Position numbers and translations under genes: made by a program. Below, one piece after another: positions 28,087 through 37,357 of a stretch of 64,000 bases of DNA. Numbering within the stretch: the stretch's first letter is position 1; every line of letters starts with the position of its first letter. Location of the stretch: positions 1,302,001-1,366,000 of the forward strand of contig NZ_JACVPZ010000001.1 of assembly GCF_018881605.1 (NCBI RefSeq). The letters run 5' to 3'. Source of the DNA: Polynucleobacter sp. UB-Tiil-W10 (GTDB lineage Bacteria > Pseudomonadota > Gammaproteobacteria > Burkholderiales > Burkholderiaceae). Below the pieces are notes generated by a model that worked only from the letters and a program-made list of their open reading frames with translations, did not search any database and had not been told where the DNA came from.

Positions 28087-29952
28087 ATGGCCTTATTACA
28101 AATCTCTGAACCCGGTAAATCACTTGCGCCTCATCAGCGCCGTATTGCTGTAGGTATTGATTTGGGAACCACCAATTCTTTAGTGGCTATCGTACGTGAT
28201 GCCTTGCCTAAGGTCTTGCCGGATGCCCAAGGGCGCGAGCTACTTCCTTCTGTAATTCGTTATTTGCCAAATGGCAGAACCCAAGCTGGCTTCGAGGCGC
28301 TTGAGAGCGCTGTGATTGACCCAAAGAACACCATTGTTTCCGTAAAGCGTTTCATGGGCCGTGGCTTACTGGATGTAGAAAATATTGAAAGCGCTCCTTA
28401 CGACTTTGTCGATCAGCCTGGAATGCTTAAGCTCAGAACGGTTGCTGGGGATAAGAGTCCAATTGAAGTCTCAGCAGAAATCTTGGCACGTTTACGTCAA
28501 TTAGCTGAAGACTCCGTTTCCGATGAAATCGTGGGTGCAGTAATTACTGTCCCAGCTTATTTTGATGATGCACAACGTCAAGCAACAAAAGATGCTGCCA
28601 AGTTAGCAGGTATTGAAGTGCTGCGCTTATTGAATGAGCCTACTGCTGCTGCTATTGCCTACGGATTAGATAATGCCTCTGAAGGCGTCTATGCCGTATA
28701 TGACTTAGGCGGCGGTACCTTCGATATCTCCATTCTGCGAATGAGTAGAGGTGTCTTCGAAGTGCTTTCTACTGGTGGTGACTCTGCTCTTGGTGGCGAT
28801 GACTTTGATCATCGTTTGTATTGCTGGGTGATTGAACAAGCCAAGCTTCCACCATTATCGATTCATGATCATCGAACACTCTTGCAGGCGTGTAAACACG
28901 CTAAAGAGTTATTGAGTCACAACCCTTTGGCACGAGTGCATGAGACTCTCGCAGATGGTACGGTAGTGAATGTTGGAGTTAGTCAAGCGCAGCTCTTTGA
29001 AATAACTCAAAACCTAGTTACTAAGACCTTGATGGCTTGTAAAAAAGCTTTGCGTGACGCCGGCCTTAAGGCTGAAGATGTTAAAGGCGTAGTGATGGTA
29101 GGTGGTTCAACCCGTATGCCTAACGTGCAACGAGCTGTAGGCGAATTGTTTGGTACCAAACCATTGAATAACTTAAATCCCGATCAAGTAGTTGCATTGG
29201 GTGCAGCAATGCAGGCCGACTTATTGGCAGGCAACCAAAGCAAAGATGATGAGTGGCTACTACTTGACGTCATTCCGTTATCTCTTGGTATTGAAACCAT
29301 GGGGGGTTTAGTAGAAAAGATCATCCCTCGTAATACGCCTATCCCTGTTGCCAGGGCACAAGACTTCACAACCTTCAAAGATGGTCAGACCGCATTAGCT
29401 ATACAGGTAGTGCAGGGTGAGCGTGAGTTGGCACACGACTGTCGCTCTTTAGGCAAGTTTGAATTACGTGGCATACCAGCAATGGCTGCAGGTGCAGCTC
29501 GTATTCGGGTCACTTTCCAGGTCGATGCAGATGGATTACTCTCTGTCAGTGCTACCGAGCAAGGCTCTGGTGTGAAGGCTTCAATTGATATCAAGCCTTC
29601 ATACGGCTTAACTGATGCAGAGATTACTCGCATGCTGCAAGATGGTTTTGCGTCGGCTAAAGAGGATTTACTTTCGAGGTCATTGCGCGAAGAGCAGGTT
29701 AATGCGCAGCGTTTACTCGATGCCGTACAAACTGCCCTTGCTAGTGATCGCTCTTTACTGAGTGCGGATGAGCAGAAGGAAGTTGATCAAGAGATGGCAG
29801 TTCTGCAAAAGATTTTAAATGAAGAAACAGATAGCGCGGTTGTTCGCAAGGCTGTCGACCATGCCGCTAAGGCTACAGACGACTTTGCACAAAAACGCAT
29901 GAACGCTAGTATTCAAAAGGCTTTGTCCGGTAAGAATGTTGCTGAGATTTAA
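28087..29952 (+). CDS. hscA: Fe-S chaperone HscA (Hsp70 family)
   Basis: Specialised Hsp70 of 621 residues that drives cluster release from IscU. The ATPase domain shows [14 protein letters not shown] (about 23-36), [13 protein letters not shown] and [16 protein letters not shown]. The substrate domain starts near residue 395 ([16 protein letters not shown]). It lacks the C-terminal EEVD-like or glycine-rich tail of DnaK, as HscA does. It lies between hscB and fdx. Confidence 0.97.
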   Translation: MALLQISEPGKSLAPHQRRIAVGIDLGTTNSLVAIVRDALPKVLPDAQGRELLPSVIRYLPNGRTQAGFEALESAVIDPKNTIVSVKRFMGRGLLDVENIESAPYDFVDQPGMLKLRTVAGDKSPIEVSAEILARLRQLAEDSVSDEIVGAVITVPAYFDDAQRQATKDAAKLAGIEVLRLLNEPTAAAIAYGLDNASEGVYAVYDLGGGTFDISILRMSRGVFEVLSTGGDSALGGDDFDHRLYCWVIEQAKLPPLSIHDHRTLLQACKHAKELLSHNPLARVHETLADGTVVNVGVSQAQLFEITQNLVTKTLMACKKALRDAGLKAEDVKGVVMVGGSTRMPNVQRAVGELFGTKPLNNLNPDQVVALGAAMQADLLAGNQSKDDEWLLLDVIPLSLGIETMGGLVEKIIPRNTPIPVARAQDFTTFKDGQTALAIQVVQGERELAHDCRSLGKFELRGIPAMAAGAARIRVTFQVDADGLLSVSATEQGSGVKASIDIKPSYGLTDAEITRMLQDGFASAKEDLLSRSLREEQVNAQRLLDAVQTALASDRSLLSADEQKEVDQEMAVLQKILNEETDSAVVRKAVDHAAKATDDFAQKRMNASIQKALSGKNVAEI

Positions 29953-29981
29953 GCAAACTAAACATCAATAGAAAAAGAAAC

Positions 29982-30320
29982 ATGACTCAAATCGTTGTAC
30001 TACCGCATAGTGAGTATTGCCCTGAAGGTGCAGTTGTTGAGGTTGCCCCAGGCACTTCGATTTGTGAGGCTTTATTAGAGAACGATATTCCGATTGAACA
30101 TGCTTGCGATATGGTGTGTGCTTGCACTACTTGTCACGTGATTGTGAAAGAGGGCTTTCAAAGTCTAAATCCTCCCGATGAGAATGAGGAAGATATGCTT
30201 GACCGTGCTTGGGGCCTTAACCCACAGTCACGCTTATCTTGCCAAGCGATTGTCGCCAAAGAAGATTTAGTCATTGAGATTCCAAAATACTCAATTAATC
30301 ACGCAAAAGAAAACCACTAA
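29982..30320 (+). CDS. fdx: [2Fe-2S] ferredoxin of the isc operon
   Basis: Adrenodoxin-type ferredoxin of 112 residues. Cluster cysteines occur in CDMVCACTTCHVIV (about 42-55), and the fourth in RLSCQAIV (about 86). It donates electrons for cluster assembly on IscU. It is the last of the seven isc genes, 29 bases after hscA. An exported cupin gene follows 19 bases downstream. Confidence 0.97.
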   Translation: MTQIVVLPHSEYCPEGAVVEVAPGTSICEALLENDIPIEHACDMVCACTTCHVIVKEGFQSLNPPDENEEDMLDRAWGLNPQSRLSCQAIVAKEDLVIEIPKYSINHAKENH

Positions 30321-30339
30321 AGCGCTAGACTGCAAATTC

Positions 30340-30768
30340 ATGAAGTCTCTTATCGGCTGCCTTGTTTTATTTGCATCATTACTTAATTTTGCCCATGCTG
30401 ATGATGAGCATCCTGGGGTGGTTACCGACTTGTTAATCCGTAGCGGTAGTGATTGGACTGGAAGTGCTTTGCCGTCCTACTTGGCAGGTGCCCCTCAGAT
30501 TGCAGTAATGAAATTTACTATTCCTCCGCAAACTGCATTGCCGATTCACAAGCATCCCGCTATTAATGCTGCCTATGTTGTTGATGGTGAAATTACCGTA
30601 GTACAGGAGGGTGGTATTCAGCGCAGTTTTAAAAAAGGTGAAGTCATCATTGAGATGGTGGATAAATGGCATCACGGCATCAATCAAGGCTCTGTGCCAG
30701 TGGAATTAGTTGTTTTCTATGCCACCACCAATGATCTCCCATTGGCGGTTAAGAAGCCAAATCCTTAA
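30340..30768 (+). CDS. Exported cupin-domain protein
   Basis: A 142-residue protein. The start at 30340 is chosen because the reading frame there opens with a clear signal peptide (MKSLIGCLVLFASLLNFAHA); an upstream in-frame ATG at 30274 would overlap fdx. The mature part is a single cupin barrel: HKHPAINAAYVVDGEITVVQ holds cupin motif 1 with two His and a Glu, and KWHHGINQG holds the motif 2 histidines. This suggests a periplasmic metal-binding or small-molecule cupin. The gene follows fdx by 19 bases and may be read from the isc promoter. Its function is unknown. Confidence 0.8.
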   Translation: MKSLIGCLVLFASLLNFAHADDEHPGVVTDLLIRSGSDWTGSALPSYLAGAPQIAVMKFTIPPQTALPIHKHPAINAAYVVDGEITVVQEGGIQRSFKKGEVIIEMVDKWHHGINQGSVPVELVVFYATTNDLPLAVKKPNP

Positions 30769-30899
30769 AACCAGACTCCTAATGCACCAAATTGATGCAT
30801 ATATGCCTTCAAACATGCATGCGTTCCATTGCGAAGGTTTTTAGAGGATTAATATGAACTCGTAGTTCATTCTTTAGGCAGTACCTCCAAAAAATCTTT

Positions 30900-30924
30900 T
30901 AAGCCATCCTTCGGGGTGGCTTTT
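30900..30924 (+). terminator. Intrinsic terminator after the isc/cupin operon
   Basis: AGCCATCC, a TTCG loop and GGGTGGCT with one G-U pair, followed by TTTCTTTT. It lies about 130 bases after the cupin stop. Confidence 0.75.
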
Positions 30925-30944
30925 CTTTTATCTGTTTGTTAGAT

Positions 30945-30972
30945 AAAAAACCTCGCACTGCGAGGCTTTTTT
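30945..30972. terminator. Bidirectional terminator between the cupin and Bug genes
   Basis: A-tract, CCTCGC (30951-30956), loop ACT, GCGAGG (30960-30965), then C and six T. It can end transcripts from both sides and serves the convergent Bug receptor gene. Confidence 0.88.
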
Positions 30973-30996
30973 ACATCAAGCGCGCTGGATCGACTC

Positions 30997-31989
30997 TTAC
31001 TGAGTAGGAATATTCCGCGCCTTAATAACTTTTTCCCAGTTAATAGACTCAGCCTGAATTTTTGCATCTACATCTTTACTTTTCATCATCATTGGCGTCA
31101 AGCCGTTGGTTTCCATATTGGCAAGCAAAGAAGGTGCCTTGAATGATTTTTCTGTAGCAATATAAATCTTGTCAATGATGGATTGTGGTGTGCCCATCGG
31201 AACTGCCAATGCATACCAGCCGGTATTTTCAAATCCAGGAATAGCAGCTTCAGAAACGGTGGGAACATTAGGGAGCTGTTTCAACCTTTTGCTGCTAGTA
31301 ACAGCAAGTGCTTTTACTTGTCCTGCTTTTGCAAATCCTCCGGTTGCAGGAAAGTTTCCAGCCATAAAATCAATTTGTCCTGCGATCAGATCATTTAATG
31401 CGGGGTTCTCACCTTTATAGGGCACGTGCGTTGCATGAATTCCAGCAGAGTAAAGAAAATTTTCATTAGCCATGTGTATTTGACTGCCAATACCTGCTGA
31501 ACCAAAGTTGAGCTCTTTTGTTTTTGCTAATGCAATGAGTTCTGCCAGCGTATTGACTGGCAGTTTTGGGCTGACTGCGATGACCATAGGCACAGTTGCA
31601 ATAGTTGTGATGTATGAAAAGTCTTTTATATAGTTAATAGAAGCTTTTTTGTAAATGAAGGGGTTAACCGTCATCATGCTGCCTGAAGCTAGAAGGATGG
31701 TGTAACCATCAGCAGGTGACTTTGCAACTATTTCTGCACCCAAGTTTCCACCTGCACCACCCCGATTTTCAACAATTACATTTTGACCGAGATTTTTGCT
31801 GAGCTCCTGAGAAAGTATTCTCCCTAAGATATCTGCACTTCCTCCTGCGGCAAATGGAACAATCATCTTGATGGGTTTATCTGGCCATGTTTGGGCGGAG
31901 AGATTGGCGGAGCCAAATATTCCTAGGGAGGCACAAAGCGCAAGAATAAATTTATTTTTCTTGGCAAAGGTGTTAATTAAAAGTTGCAT
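30997..31989 (-). CDS. Bug-family (TctC-like) extracytoplasmic receptor
   Basis: Periplasmic substrate-binding protein of 330 residues. The start at 31989 is preferred: GGAGAAAAAATC precedes it and the protein then opens with a signal peptide ending near SANLSAQ. A longer reading frame begins at 32055 but would overlap the upstream gene. The family signature WPDKPIKMIVPFAAGGSADILGR (in two parts) follows the cleavage site. Bug proteins bind carboxylates for tripartite tricarboxylate transporters, but no TctA/TctB membrane genes are nearby. It is the third gene of the CobS-like/CobT-like operon, 22 bases after the VWA gene, facing away from xsc. Confidence 0.88.
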   Translation of the reverse strand: MQLLINTFAKKNKFILALCASLGIFGSANLSAQTWPDKPIKMIVPFAAGGSADILGRILSQELSKNLGQNVIVENRGGAGGNLGAEIVAKSPADGYTILLASGSMMTVNPFIYKKASINYIKDFSYITTIATVPMVIAVSPKLPVNTLAELIALAKTKELNFGSAGIGSQIHMANENFLYSAGIHATHVPYKGENPALNDLIAGQIDFMAGNFPATGGFAKAGQVKALAVTSSKRLKQLPNVPTVSEAAIPGFENTGWYALAVPMGTPQSIIDKIYIATEKSFKAPSLLANMETNGLTPMMMKSKDVDAKIQAESINWEKVIKARNIPTQ

Positions 31990-32011
31990 GATTTTTTCTC
32001 CAACTACTTTG

Positions 32012-33760
32012 TTATGAATATTTTTTATTGATAAAAGATGATGCCCTAAATTCACTAGCCCAATTTTTTAGGGTATTTGCCACATTATTGGGATCCTCAT
32101 CCCAGCTAAGACGATGTTGAAATGCAGGTCGCAGTTCTGATCCAATGCCGCAGCCCCATAATTGAAAGTTGGGTTGCTGTTCACACCAAGCAATGGTCTG
32201 CAGGAGATGATCTTTTAGAAATTCTTCACCATTCGCCTCAATAGTGGCTCGATCCATGGGGCAGCCATCAGAAAAAAGAATGAGTGTATTACTGGAATTC
32301 CGTAGACTGCCAGTATTCTTTAAGCGCTCTGCCGCCCATATAAGCGCCTCTCCATCAATACTCTCCGCATATATTTCTGGGCGCAACAGTGCAGCTATAC
32401 CAGCTCGAGATCTTCTCCAGCTGGTATCAAAATCTTTAAAAATCCAATGCGCTCTTTCATTGAGGCGACCCGGATTTGGAGGTTGACCATTTTTACGCCA
32501 TTCCTTAAAAGGCCTTCCTCCTTGCCAAGTGCTAGTGCTGTATCCAAGTACTTCAGTTTTTATTCCAGCTTGATCTAGTATCCGCACCAAGGAATCAACG
32601 CAAGTAGCAATTTTGACTCGCTGCTCTTTCATGGATCCAGAGCAATCTATCAAAAGCGTCACCTTGGAATTGACCATGTTACTGCCTACAAGTTGCTTAT
32701 AGAGGGCTGGTTGCAGTGGAGAGGTCGCGGCACGAGTAAGGTAGCGACGGTCAAGAACCACCTCTGCCTCAGTTGTTTGCCAATTTTTCGGCTGCTTACT
32801 TGAAAATAATTGTTGATAAATACGAATGAGTTTTGCCCAAGGAATATTTTGCTTGCCAATCTCAGAATTTAATTGATCTTGATAGATTGCTAATTGAGCT
32901 GATCGTATTTTTTTCTTAGCCTCAGCTTCAGTGTCATAGCTTGAGTTGTAAATGTGATACTTATCGAGAGATTTTTTAAGTAGTCGTAGTTTTTCGCTAG
33001 AAGAGTGTGCAGGGCTTTTAAAGTCGGCCGCAATAATTCCTGCATGTGGCGGCACCCACTCTATTTTCAAATGAGTAGAGCTCTGATTTTTTCGTTTAGT
33101 TCGAATGCTGGGATTGTTACGATATTCCTCTGCGATTAAACCAGATGCTAGTTTTATTACCTCGTGCGCAGTCTGCGCGTAAGACTCTTGGTTGTTGCGG
33201 GTCACTTTTAGTTTCACTAGAAGTGGACCCATGTTTTCGGCTATACCAGCTCGAGTAGCCTCCACAATATCTTGCATTAACTGTGGAATAGGCTGGCTAT
33301 TTAATTTCATCCAGACTGTAGAGAAAATGGTGACCAGTAAAAGGCCAACGCTTCCCTCGGCACCTCCGCTAGAAATGAATTGCTGCATCCAGGCAATAAA
33401 TTGCATCTGAATATTTTGTTGGCTGCCTTTGAGTTCATCAGGGCAGTTACTTTCCACGCGAATTTGTTCTAAGACTTCAAATATTAGCGATTCAATCATG
33501 CCTTCTGGAGTTAGCGAGGCATGTAAATTGGCATTGGAATATCGGAGGCGTAGCGCTATGCCATCTAGTACTCCGCGTGGATAAGCCCATGATGCTTTGA
33601 GATTATCAAGATTAAGGTGTGGTGCAATTGAATCCAGTGGTACGGATTTATGAAAGAGCTGCCAATCCCGAATCTGAGCACTAGTTTCGCCGGACAATGA
33701 TCGAATCATTGCACCGTACTGTTGTTGCTGTTCGAAGTCTTGGTGTGTTTGAGTTTGCAA
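32012..33760 (-). CDS. CobT-like VWA-domain protein
   Basis: A 582-residue protein resembling the CobT subunit of aerobic cobaltochelatase. The C-terminal von Willebrand A domain has the metal-ion site DCSGS at 372-376. It continues with PPNPGRLNERAHWIFKDFD and the CobT-type segment ESIDGEALIWAAERL. An Arg/Lys-rich middle follows a poorly conserved N-terminal part. CobT normally works with the AAA+ subunit CobS and the large chelatase CobN. CobS is adjacent (24 bases), but CobN is absent from the window. MoxR/VWA pairs also act as metal-centre maturation chaperones, so a non-cobalamin role is possible. Confidence 0.82.
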   Translation of the reverse strand: MQTQTHQDFEQQQQYGAMIRSLSGETSAQIRDWQLFHKSVPLDSIAPHLNLDNLKASWAYPRGVLDGIALRLRYSNANLHASLTPEGMIESLIFEVLEQIRVESNCPDELKGSQQNIQMQFIAWMQQFISSGGAEGSVGLLLVTIFSTVWMKLNSQPIPQLMQDIVEATRAGIAENMGPLLVKLKVTRNNQESYAQTAHEVIKLASGLIAEEYRNNPSIRTKRKNQSSTHLKIEWVPPHAGIIAADFKSPAHSSSEKLRLLKKSLDKYHIYNSSYDTEAEAKKKIRSAQLAIYQDQLNSEIGKQNIPWAKLIRIYQQLFSSKQPKNWQTTEAEVVLDRRYLTRAATSPLQPALYKQLVGSNMVNSKVTLLIDCSGSMKEQRVKIATCVDSLVRILDQAGIKTEVLGYSTSTWQGGRPFKEWRKNGQPPNPGRLNERAHWIFKDFDTSWRRSRAGIAALLRPEIYAESIDGEALIWAAERLKNTGSLRNSSNTLILFSDGCPMDRATIEANGEEFLKDHLLQTIAWCEQQPNFQLWGCGIGSELRPAFQHRLSWDEDPNNVANTLKNWASEFRASSFINKKYS

Positions 33761-33783
33761 GGTGAGTTTGCGCGTATCTTGTT

Positions 33784-34761
33784 TTACTGCTTGCTTAAAT
33801 CTAGTTCACTGGCGAAGCAGCGTTGATAGTATTCAGCCACTAAGACTTTTTCCTCTGATTCACATTTATTTAAAAATGCCAGAGAAAATGCAATTTGCAA
33901 ATCTTTAAAGATGCGCCAATTTTCACCCCAGGTAATTAGGGTTCTCGTAGACATTAAAGTGGAAATATCTCCAGCTGCAAAACCGCTTCTAGTAAGGTTG
34001 GCAAGGCTAATCATTGCTTTTCCTTGTGCATCAGACAGCTCTGGAACTTTTGCCATCAAAATCTTTTGTTCTTCACTAGGTTCAAGGTAGTTTAGGGCTG
34101 CAACGATATCCCAACGATCCATTTGGCCATGATTTAATAATTGAGTGCCTTGATAAAGGCCGTTCCAATTTCCTAGGCCAACAGTATTGCTAGTGGCGAA
34201 GATTCGAAATGCAGGATTAGGATTAATTACTCTATTTTGATCAAGCAAAGTCAGGCGACCTTCACGTTCGAGCATTCTTTGAATCACAAACATCACGTCT
34301 GGTTGGCCCGCATCATATTCATCCAGAATCAGTGCGACAGGGCGTTGGAGACTCCAAGGGATAAGGCCTTCTTGAAAGCGGGTAATTTGCTTTCCATCTT
34401 CTAGGCTAATGACATCTTTTCCAATCAGATCCATTCGAGTAATTTGGCCATCTAGATTAATCCGCAAACAGGGCCAATTTAAACGTGCTGCGACTTGTTC
34501 TATATGGGTTGATTTACCGGTGCCATGCATCCCTTGAAGCATGACTCTTCGATTGAAGGCAAAGCCAGCCAAGATGGCTAAGGCGGCTTCGGGATTCAGT
34601 TGGTAGCTTGGATCAACAGCGGGCACAAGCTCACTTGGCTTATTAAAGGCGGGGATCTGAAAGTCAGCAAAGCCTCTGCACTCAGGGAAGGCGGAGTGCA
34701 GAGAAACCAGCTTTTCAGGCTGCAAACCCATTAAATCAATTGAAGAGGTGCTTTCAGCCAT
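33784..34761 (-). CDS. CobS-like AAA+ ATPase
   Basis: MoxR/CobS-type AAA+ ATPase of 325 residues. Walker A GTGKST is at 80-85, WPCLRINLDGQITRMDLIGKD matches CobS in two parts, and Walker B is VALILDEYDAGQ (about 142-153). FATSNTVGLGNWNGLYQGTQ is the sensor region. It would energise the adjacent CobT-like protein to remodel a metalloenzyme or chelatase. It is the first gene of the minus-strand operon, divergent from xsc across 142 bases. Confidence 0.85.
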   Translation of the reverse strand: MAESTSSIDLMGLQPEKLVSLHSAFPECRGFADFQIPAFNKPSELVPAVDPSYQLNPEAALAILAGFAFNRRVMLQGMHGTGKSTHIEQVAARLNWPCLRINLDGQITRMDLIGKDVISLEDGKQITRFQEGLIPWSLQRPVALILDEYDAGQPDVMFVIQRMLEREGRLTLLDQNRVINPNPAFRIFATSNTVGLGNWNGLYQGTQLLNHGQMDRWDIVAALNYLEPSEEQKILMAKVPELSDAQGKAMISLANLTRSGFAAGDISTLMSTRTLITWGENWRIFKDLQIAFSLAFLNKCESEEKVLVAEYYQRCFASELDLSKQ

Positions 34762-34822
34762 TTCCTTGCCTTTAAAAGTCTTAATATGTTGTCAAATATA
34801 TTCCATATTCGGGTTTATATGC

Positions 34823-34852
34823 TTGACTTTACTAAAAATACGCTATTATTAT
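34823..34852 (+). promoter_or_regulatory. Probable sigma-70 promoter of xsc
   Basis: TTGACT (34823-34828) is a good -35 element. Two overlapping TATTAT boxes (34844-34849 and 34847-34852) give spacers of 15 or 18 bases. The start would fall near 34858, inside or next to the GAACA/TGTTC dyad that follows. Confidence 0.6.
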
Positions 34853-34862
34853 TCATATTGTA

Positions 34863-34879
34863 GAACAAAATGTTCCGTT
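34863..34879. promoter_or_regulatory. Candidate IclR operator upstream of xsc
   Basis: GAACA-AAA-TGTTC is a perfect dyad (34863-34875), followed by CGTT. The string TGTTCCGTT (34871-34879) recurs exactly at 43699-43707 upstream of the other sulfonate operon. The location just downstream of the predicted -10 fits repression. Confidence 0.55.
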
Positions 34880-34903
34880 TAATTGAATACCTAGGAGAGC
34901 TTT

Positions 34904-36712
34904 ATGTCTAAGTCTGACGCTAATTTACCTACCGGCCCACAAAAAATGACCCCTTCCGAAGCATTTGTGGAGACCATGGTCGCCAACAAGGTGAAGGATA
35001 TTTTTGGAATCATGGGCTCCGCCTTTATGGATGCAATGGATATTTTTGCTCCAGCAGGCATTCGCTTGATTCCAGTGGTTCATGAGCAAGGCGCGGCGCA
35101 TATGGCTGATGGCTATGCTCGCGTAAGTGGAAGTCATGGTGTCGTAATCGGACAAAATGGCCCTGGTATTAGTAACTGCGTTACAGCAATTGCGGCAGCT
35201 TATTGGGCGCATAGCCCCGTGGTGATTATTACTCCTGAAACAGGCACGATGGGTATGGGTTTAGGTGGCTTCCAAGAGGCCAACCAATTACCAATGTTTG
35301 AGGAGTTCACAAAGTATCAAGGACACGTTAACAATCCTAAACGTATGGCTGAATTTACCGGCCGCTGTTTTGATCGTGCCTTATCTGAAATGGGTCCAAC
35401 CCAATTAAATATTCCGCGTGATTATTTTTATGGTGAGATCGAAGTAGAGATCCCACAGCCAAATCGCCTTGATCGTGGTCCTGGCGGTGAAAAAAGCTTG
35501 GATGAAGCAGCAGAGCTCTTAGCCAACGCCAAATTTCCAGTAATTATTTCTGGTGGTGGTGTGGTGATGGGTGATGCCGTTGAGGAGTGCAAAGCATTTG
35601 CAGAGCGCTTGGGCGCTCCGGTAGTGAATAGCTACTTACATAATGATTCTTTCCCTGCTAGTCATCCATTGTGGTGCGGCCCTCTGGGATATCAAGGTTC
35701 TAAAGCGGCGATGAAGTTGATGGCTCAGGCTGACGTAGTGGTTGCGCTTGGATCACGTCTTGGACCATTTGGCACATTGCCACAACACGGCATGGATTAC
35801 TGGCCTAAAAACGCCAAGATTATCCAGATCGATGCTGATAACAAGATGCTCGGCTTGGTGAAGAAAATCTCCGTAGGTATTTGTGGTGATGCTAAGGCTG
35901 CTGCAGTTGCATTAACAAAGCGTTTAGAAGGCAAGACATTGGCTTGCGACGCCACCAAAGCAGAGCGCGCTAAAACGATTGCTGCTGAAAAAGCTGCATG
36001 GGAAAAAGAGTTGGATGAGTGGACCCATGAAAAGGACCCATTCAGCTTGGATATGATTGAGGAGCAGAAAAAAGAAGTGACTCCAACAGGCGGTCACTAC
36101 TTGCACCCACGCCAAGTTTTGCGTGAACTCGAAAAGGCGATGCCTGCTGATGTGATGGTGTCTACTGATATTGGCAATATCAACTCTGTTGCAAATAGCT
36201 ACCTCCGTTTTGAAAAGCCCCGCAGCTTCTTTGCTCCAATGAGCTTTGGTAACTGTGGTTATGCGCTACCAACAATTATTGGTGCTAAAGCAGCGGCTCC
36301 TAACCGTCCTGCGATTGCTTATGCTGGTGACGGTGCTTGGGCGATGAGTATGGTCGAGATTCTGACTGCGGTTCGTCACGATATCCCTGTTACTGCGATC
36401 GTGTTCCACAATCGCCAGTGGGGTGCTGAGAAGAAGAACCAGGTGGACTTCTATAACCGCCGCTTTGTGGCGGGCGAGCTAGAGAGTCCAAGTTTTGCGG
36501 GTATTGCACAATCAATGGGTGCTGAAGGAATTGTGGTTGACCAGCTTGATCAGGTTGGCCCAGCACTCAAGAAGGCGGTAGATATGCAGATGAAAGAAGG
36601 TAAAACTTGTGTGATCGAGATTATGTGTACTCGTGAGCTTGGTGACCCCTTCCGCCGTGATGCTTTATCTAAGCCAGTACGTTTCTTGGATAAGTACAAA
36701 GATTACGTCTAA
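34904..36712 (+). CDS. xsc: Sulfoacetaldehyde acetyltransferase Xsc
   Basis: Thiamine diphosphate enzyme that converts sulfoacetaldehyde and phosphate into sulfite and acetyl phosphate, the central desulfonation step of C2 sulfonate catabolism. The 602 residues match the family. Identifying segments are FGIMGSAFMDAMDIF (about 38-52), the ThDP glutamate in PVVHEQGAAHMADGYAR, QNGPGISNCVTA, GGFQEANQLPMFEEF, and the ThDP-Mg motif AGDGAWAMSM (about 475-484) ending in a downstream Asn. Xsc-specific segments separate it from acetolactate synthase. The start follows CTAGGAGAGCTTT. Pta, SoeABC and SauST homologues nearby supply and remove its substrate and products. Confidence 0.95.
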   Translation: MSKSDANLPTGPQKMTPSEAFVETMVANKVKDIFGIMGSAFMDAMDIFAPAGIRLIPVVHEQGAAHMADGYARVSGSHGVVIGQNGPGISNCVTAIAAAYWAHSPVVIITPETGTMGMGLGGFQEANQLPMFEEFTKYQGHVNNPKRMAEFTGRCFDRALSEMGPTQLNIPRDYFYGEIEVEIPQPNRLDRGPGGEKSLDEAAELLANAKFPVIISGGGVVMGDAVEECKAFAERLGAPVVNSYLHNDSFPASHPLWCGPLGYQGSKAAMKLMAQADVVVALGSRLGPFGTLPQHGMDYWPKNAKIIQIDADNKMLGLVKKISVGICGDAKAAAVALTKRLEGKTLACDATKAERAKTIAAEKAAWEKELDEWTHEKDPFSLDMIEEQKKEVTPTGGHYLHPRQVLRELEKAMPADVMVSTDIGNINSVANSYLRFEKPRSFFAPMSFGNCGYALPTIIGAKAAAPNRPAIAYAGDGAWAMSMVEILTAVRHDIPVTAIVFHNRQWGAEKKNQVDFYNRRFVAGELESPSFAGIAQSMGAEGIVVDQLDQVGPALKKAVDMQMKEGKTCVIEIMCTRELGDPFRRDALSKPVRFLDKYKDYV

Positions 36713-36731
36713 TTAACAACTGCAGCATGCT

Positions 36732-36763
36732 AAAAAGGCCCAGTAGAACTGGGCCTTTTCTTT
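36732..36763. terminator. Bidirectional terminator after xsc
   Basis: AAAAA, GGCCCAG (36737-36743), loop TAGAA, CTGGGCC (36749-36755), TTTTCTTTT. It separates xsc from the convergent nitroreductase gene. Confidence 0.9.
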
Positions 36764-36772
36764 TAAGCGAAT

Positions 36773-37348
36773 CTAAAAAATGAAATGGTATTCAGATAGG
36801 CTCGGCCGTATTCGTCCGGGCTTATTTTTTAGCACGGTACCAATCGTAATAAAGCAAATTGGCTCTTCGTCCTTGGTGAGCTGAAATAAGGTCCTGATGC
36901 GATCACTTTGTAATGCTCTTCCGCTAGATAGGCCAGAGCCAAAGCCAAAGGCATAGGCACTCAATAGAATATTCTGAATGGCACACCCAAGAGAGACTAG
37001 CTTCTCTTGTTTACTGATGTCGTCATTTGCATCTCGGTAGTTTGCAATAGCTAGAAGGAGTAGTGGGCCACGGGATGCTTTGTCGCGCGCCTCTTGCTGT
37101 TGTATCTCTGTAGCACCTTGATCGCGATCTAAGAGGCACTGGTGGAATACCTCCCCAAGGGCGGGGCGACTGCTTTCCTGAATCTCAATGAAACGCCATG
37201 GAACCATTCTGCCGTGATCAGGGGCGGCATTCGCCGCTAAGAGGATGGTTTCTTTCTGGGCGGGGCTAGGACCTGGATCTCCTAATCTTTTGGGTGATAT
37301 ATGCGTTCTGCCATGAATCAGTTGTTCGGCGAATTGATCCATGGGCAT
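36773..37348 (-). CDS. Nitroreductase-family flavoprotein
   Basis: FMN-dependent nitroreductase-fold protein of 191 residues. AANAAPDHGRMVPWRFIEI (about 33-51) is the FMN-binding Arg/Ser-type region of the YdjA-like subgroup, and QNILLSAYAFGFGSGLSSG (about 124-142) is the second conserved block. The substrate is unknown. It lies 9 bases after soeC and is the last gene of the pta-soeABC operon, which implies a role linked to sulfonate or sulfite metabolism, perhaps a redox-protective one. I cannot say more from the sequence. Confidence 0.82.
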   Translation of the reverse strand: MPMDQFAEQLIHGRTHISPKRLGDPGPSPAQKETILLAANAAPDHGRMVPWRFIEIQESSRPALGEVFHQCLLDRDQGATEIQQQEARDKASRGPLLLLAIANYRDANDDISKQEKLVSLGCAIQNILLSAYAFGFGSGLSSGRALQSDRIRTLFQLTKDEEPICFITIGTVLKNKPGRIRPSLSEYHFIF

Positions 37349-37357
37349 TAGGCGTGC

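Noticed and set aside
30274..30339. Upstream ATG for the cupin gene
   Set aside because: It overlaps fdx and places charged residues before the signal peptide; the ATG at 30340 fits an exported protein.
30854..30870. ATGAACT-CGT-AGTTCAT dyad that also reads as a three-codon minigene after AGAGGA
   Set aside because: Suggestive of a leader, but no gene follows on that strand before the terminators, so no function can be supported.
31990..32055. Upstream extension of the Bug receptor gene
   Set aside because: It would overlap the CobT-like gene and bury the signal peptide. GGAGAAAAAATC before 31989 marks the better start.
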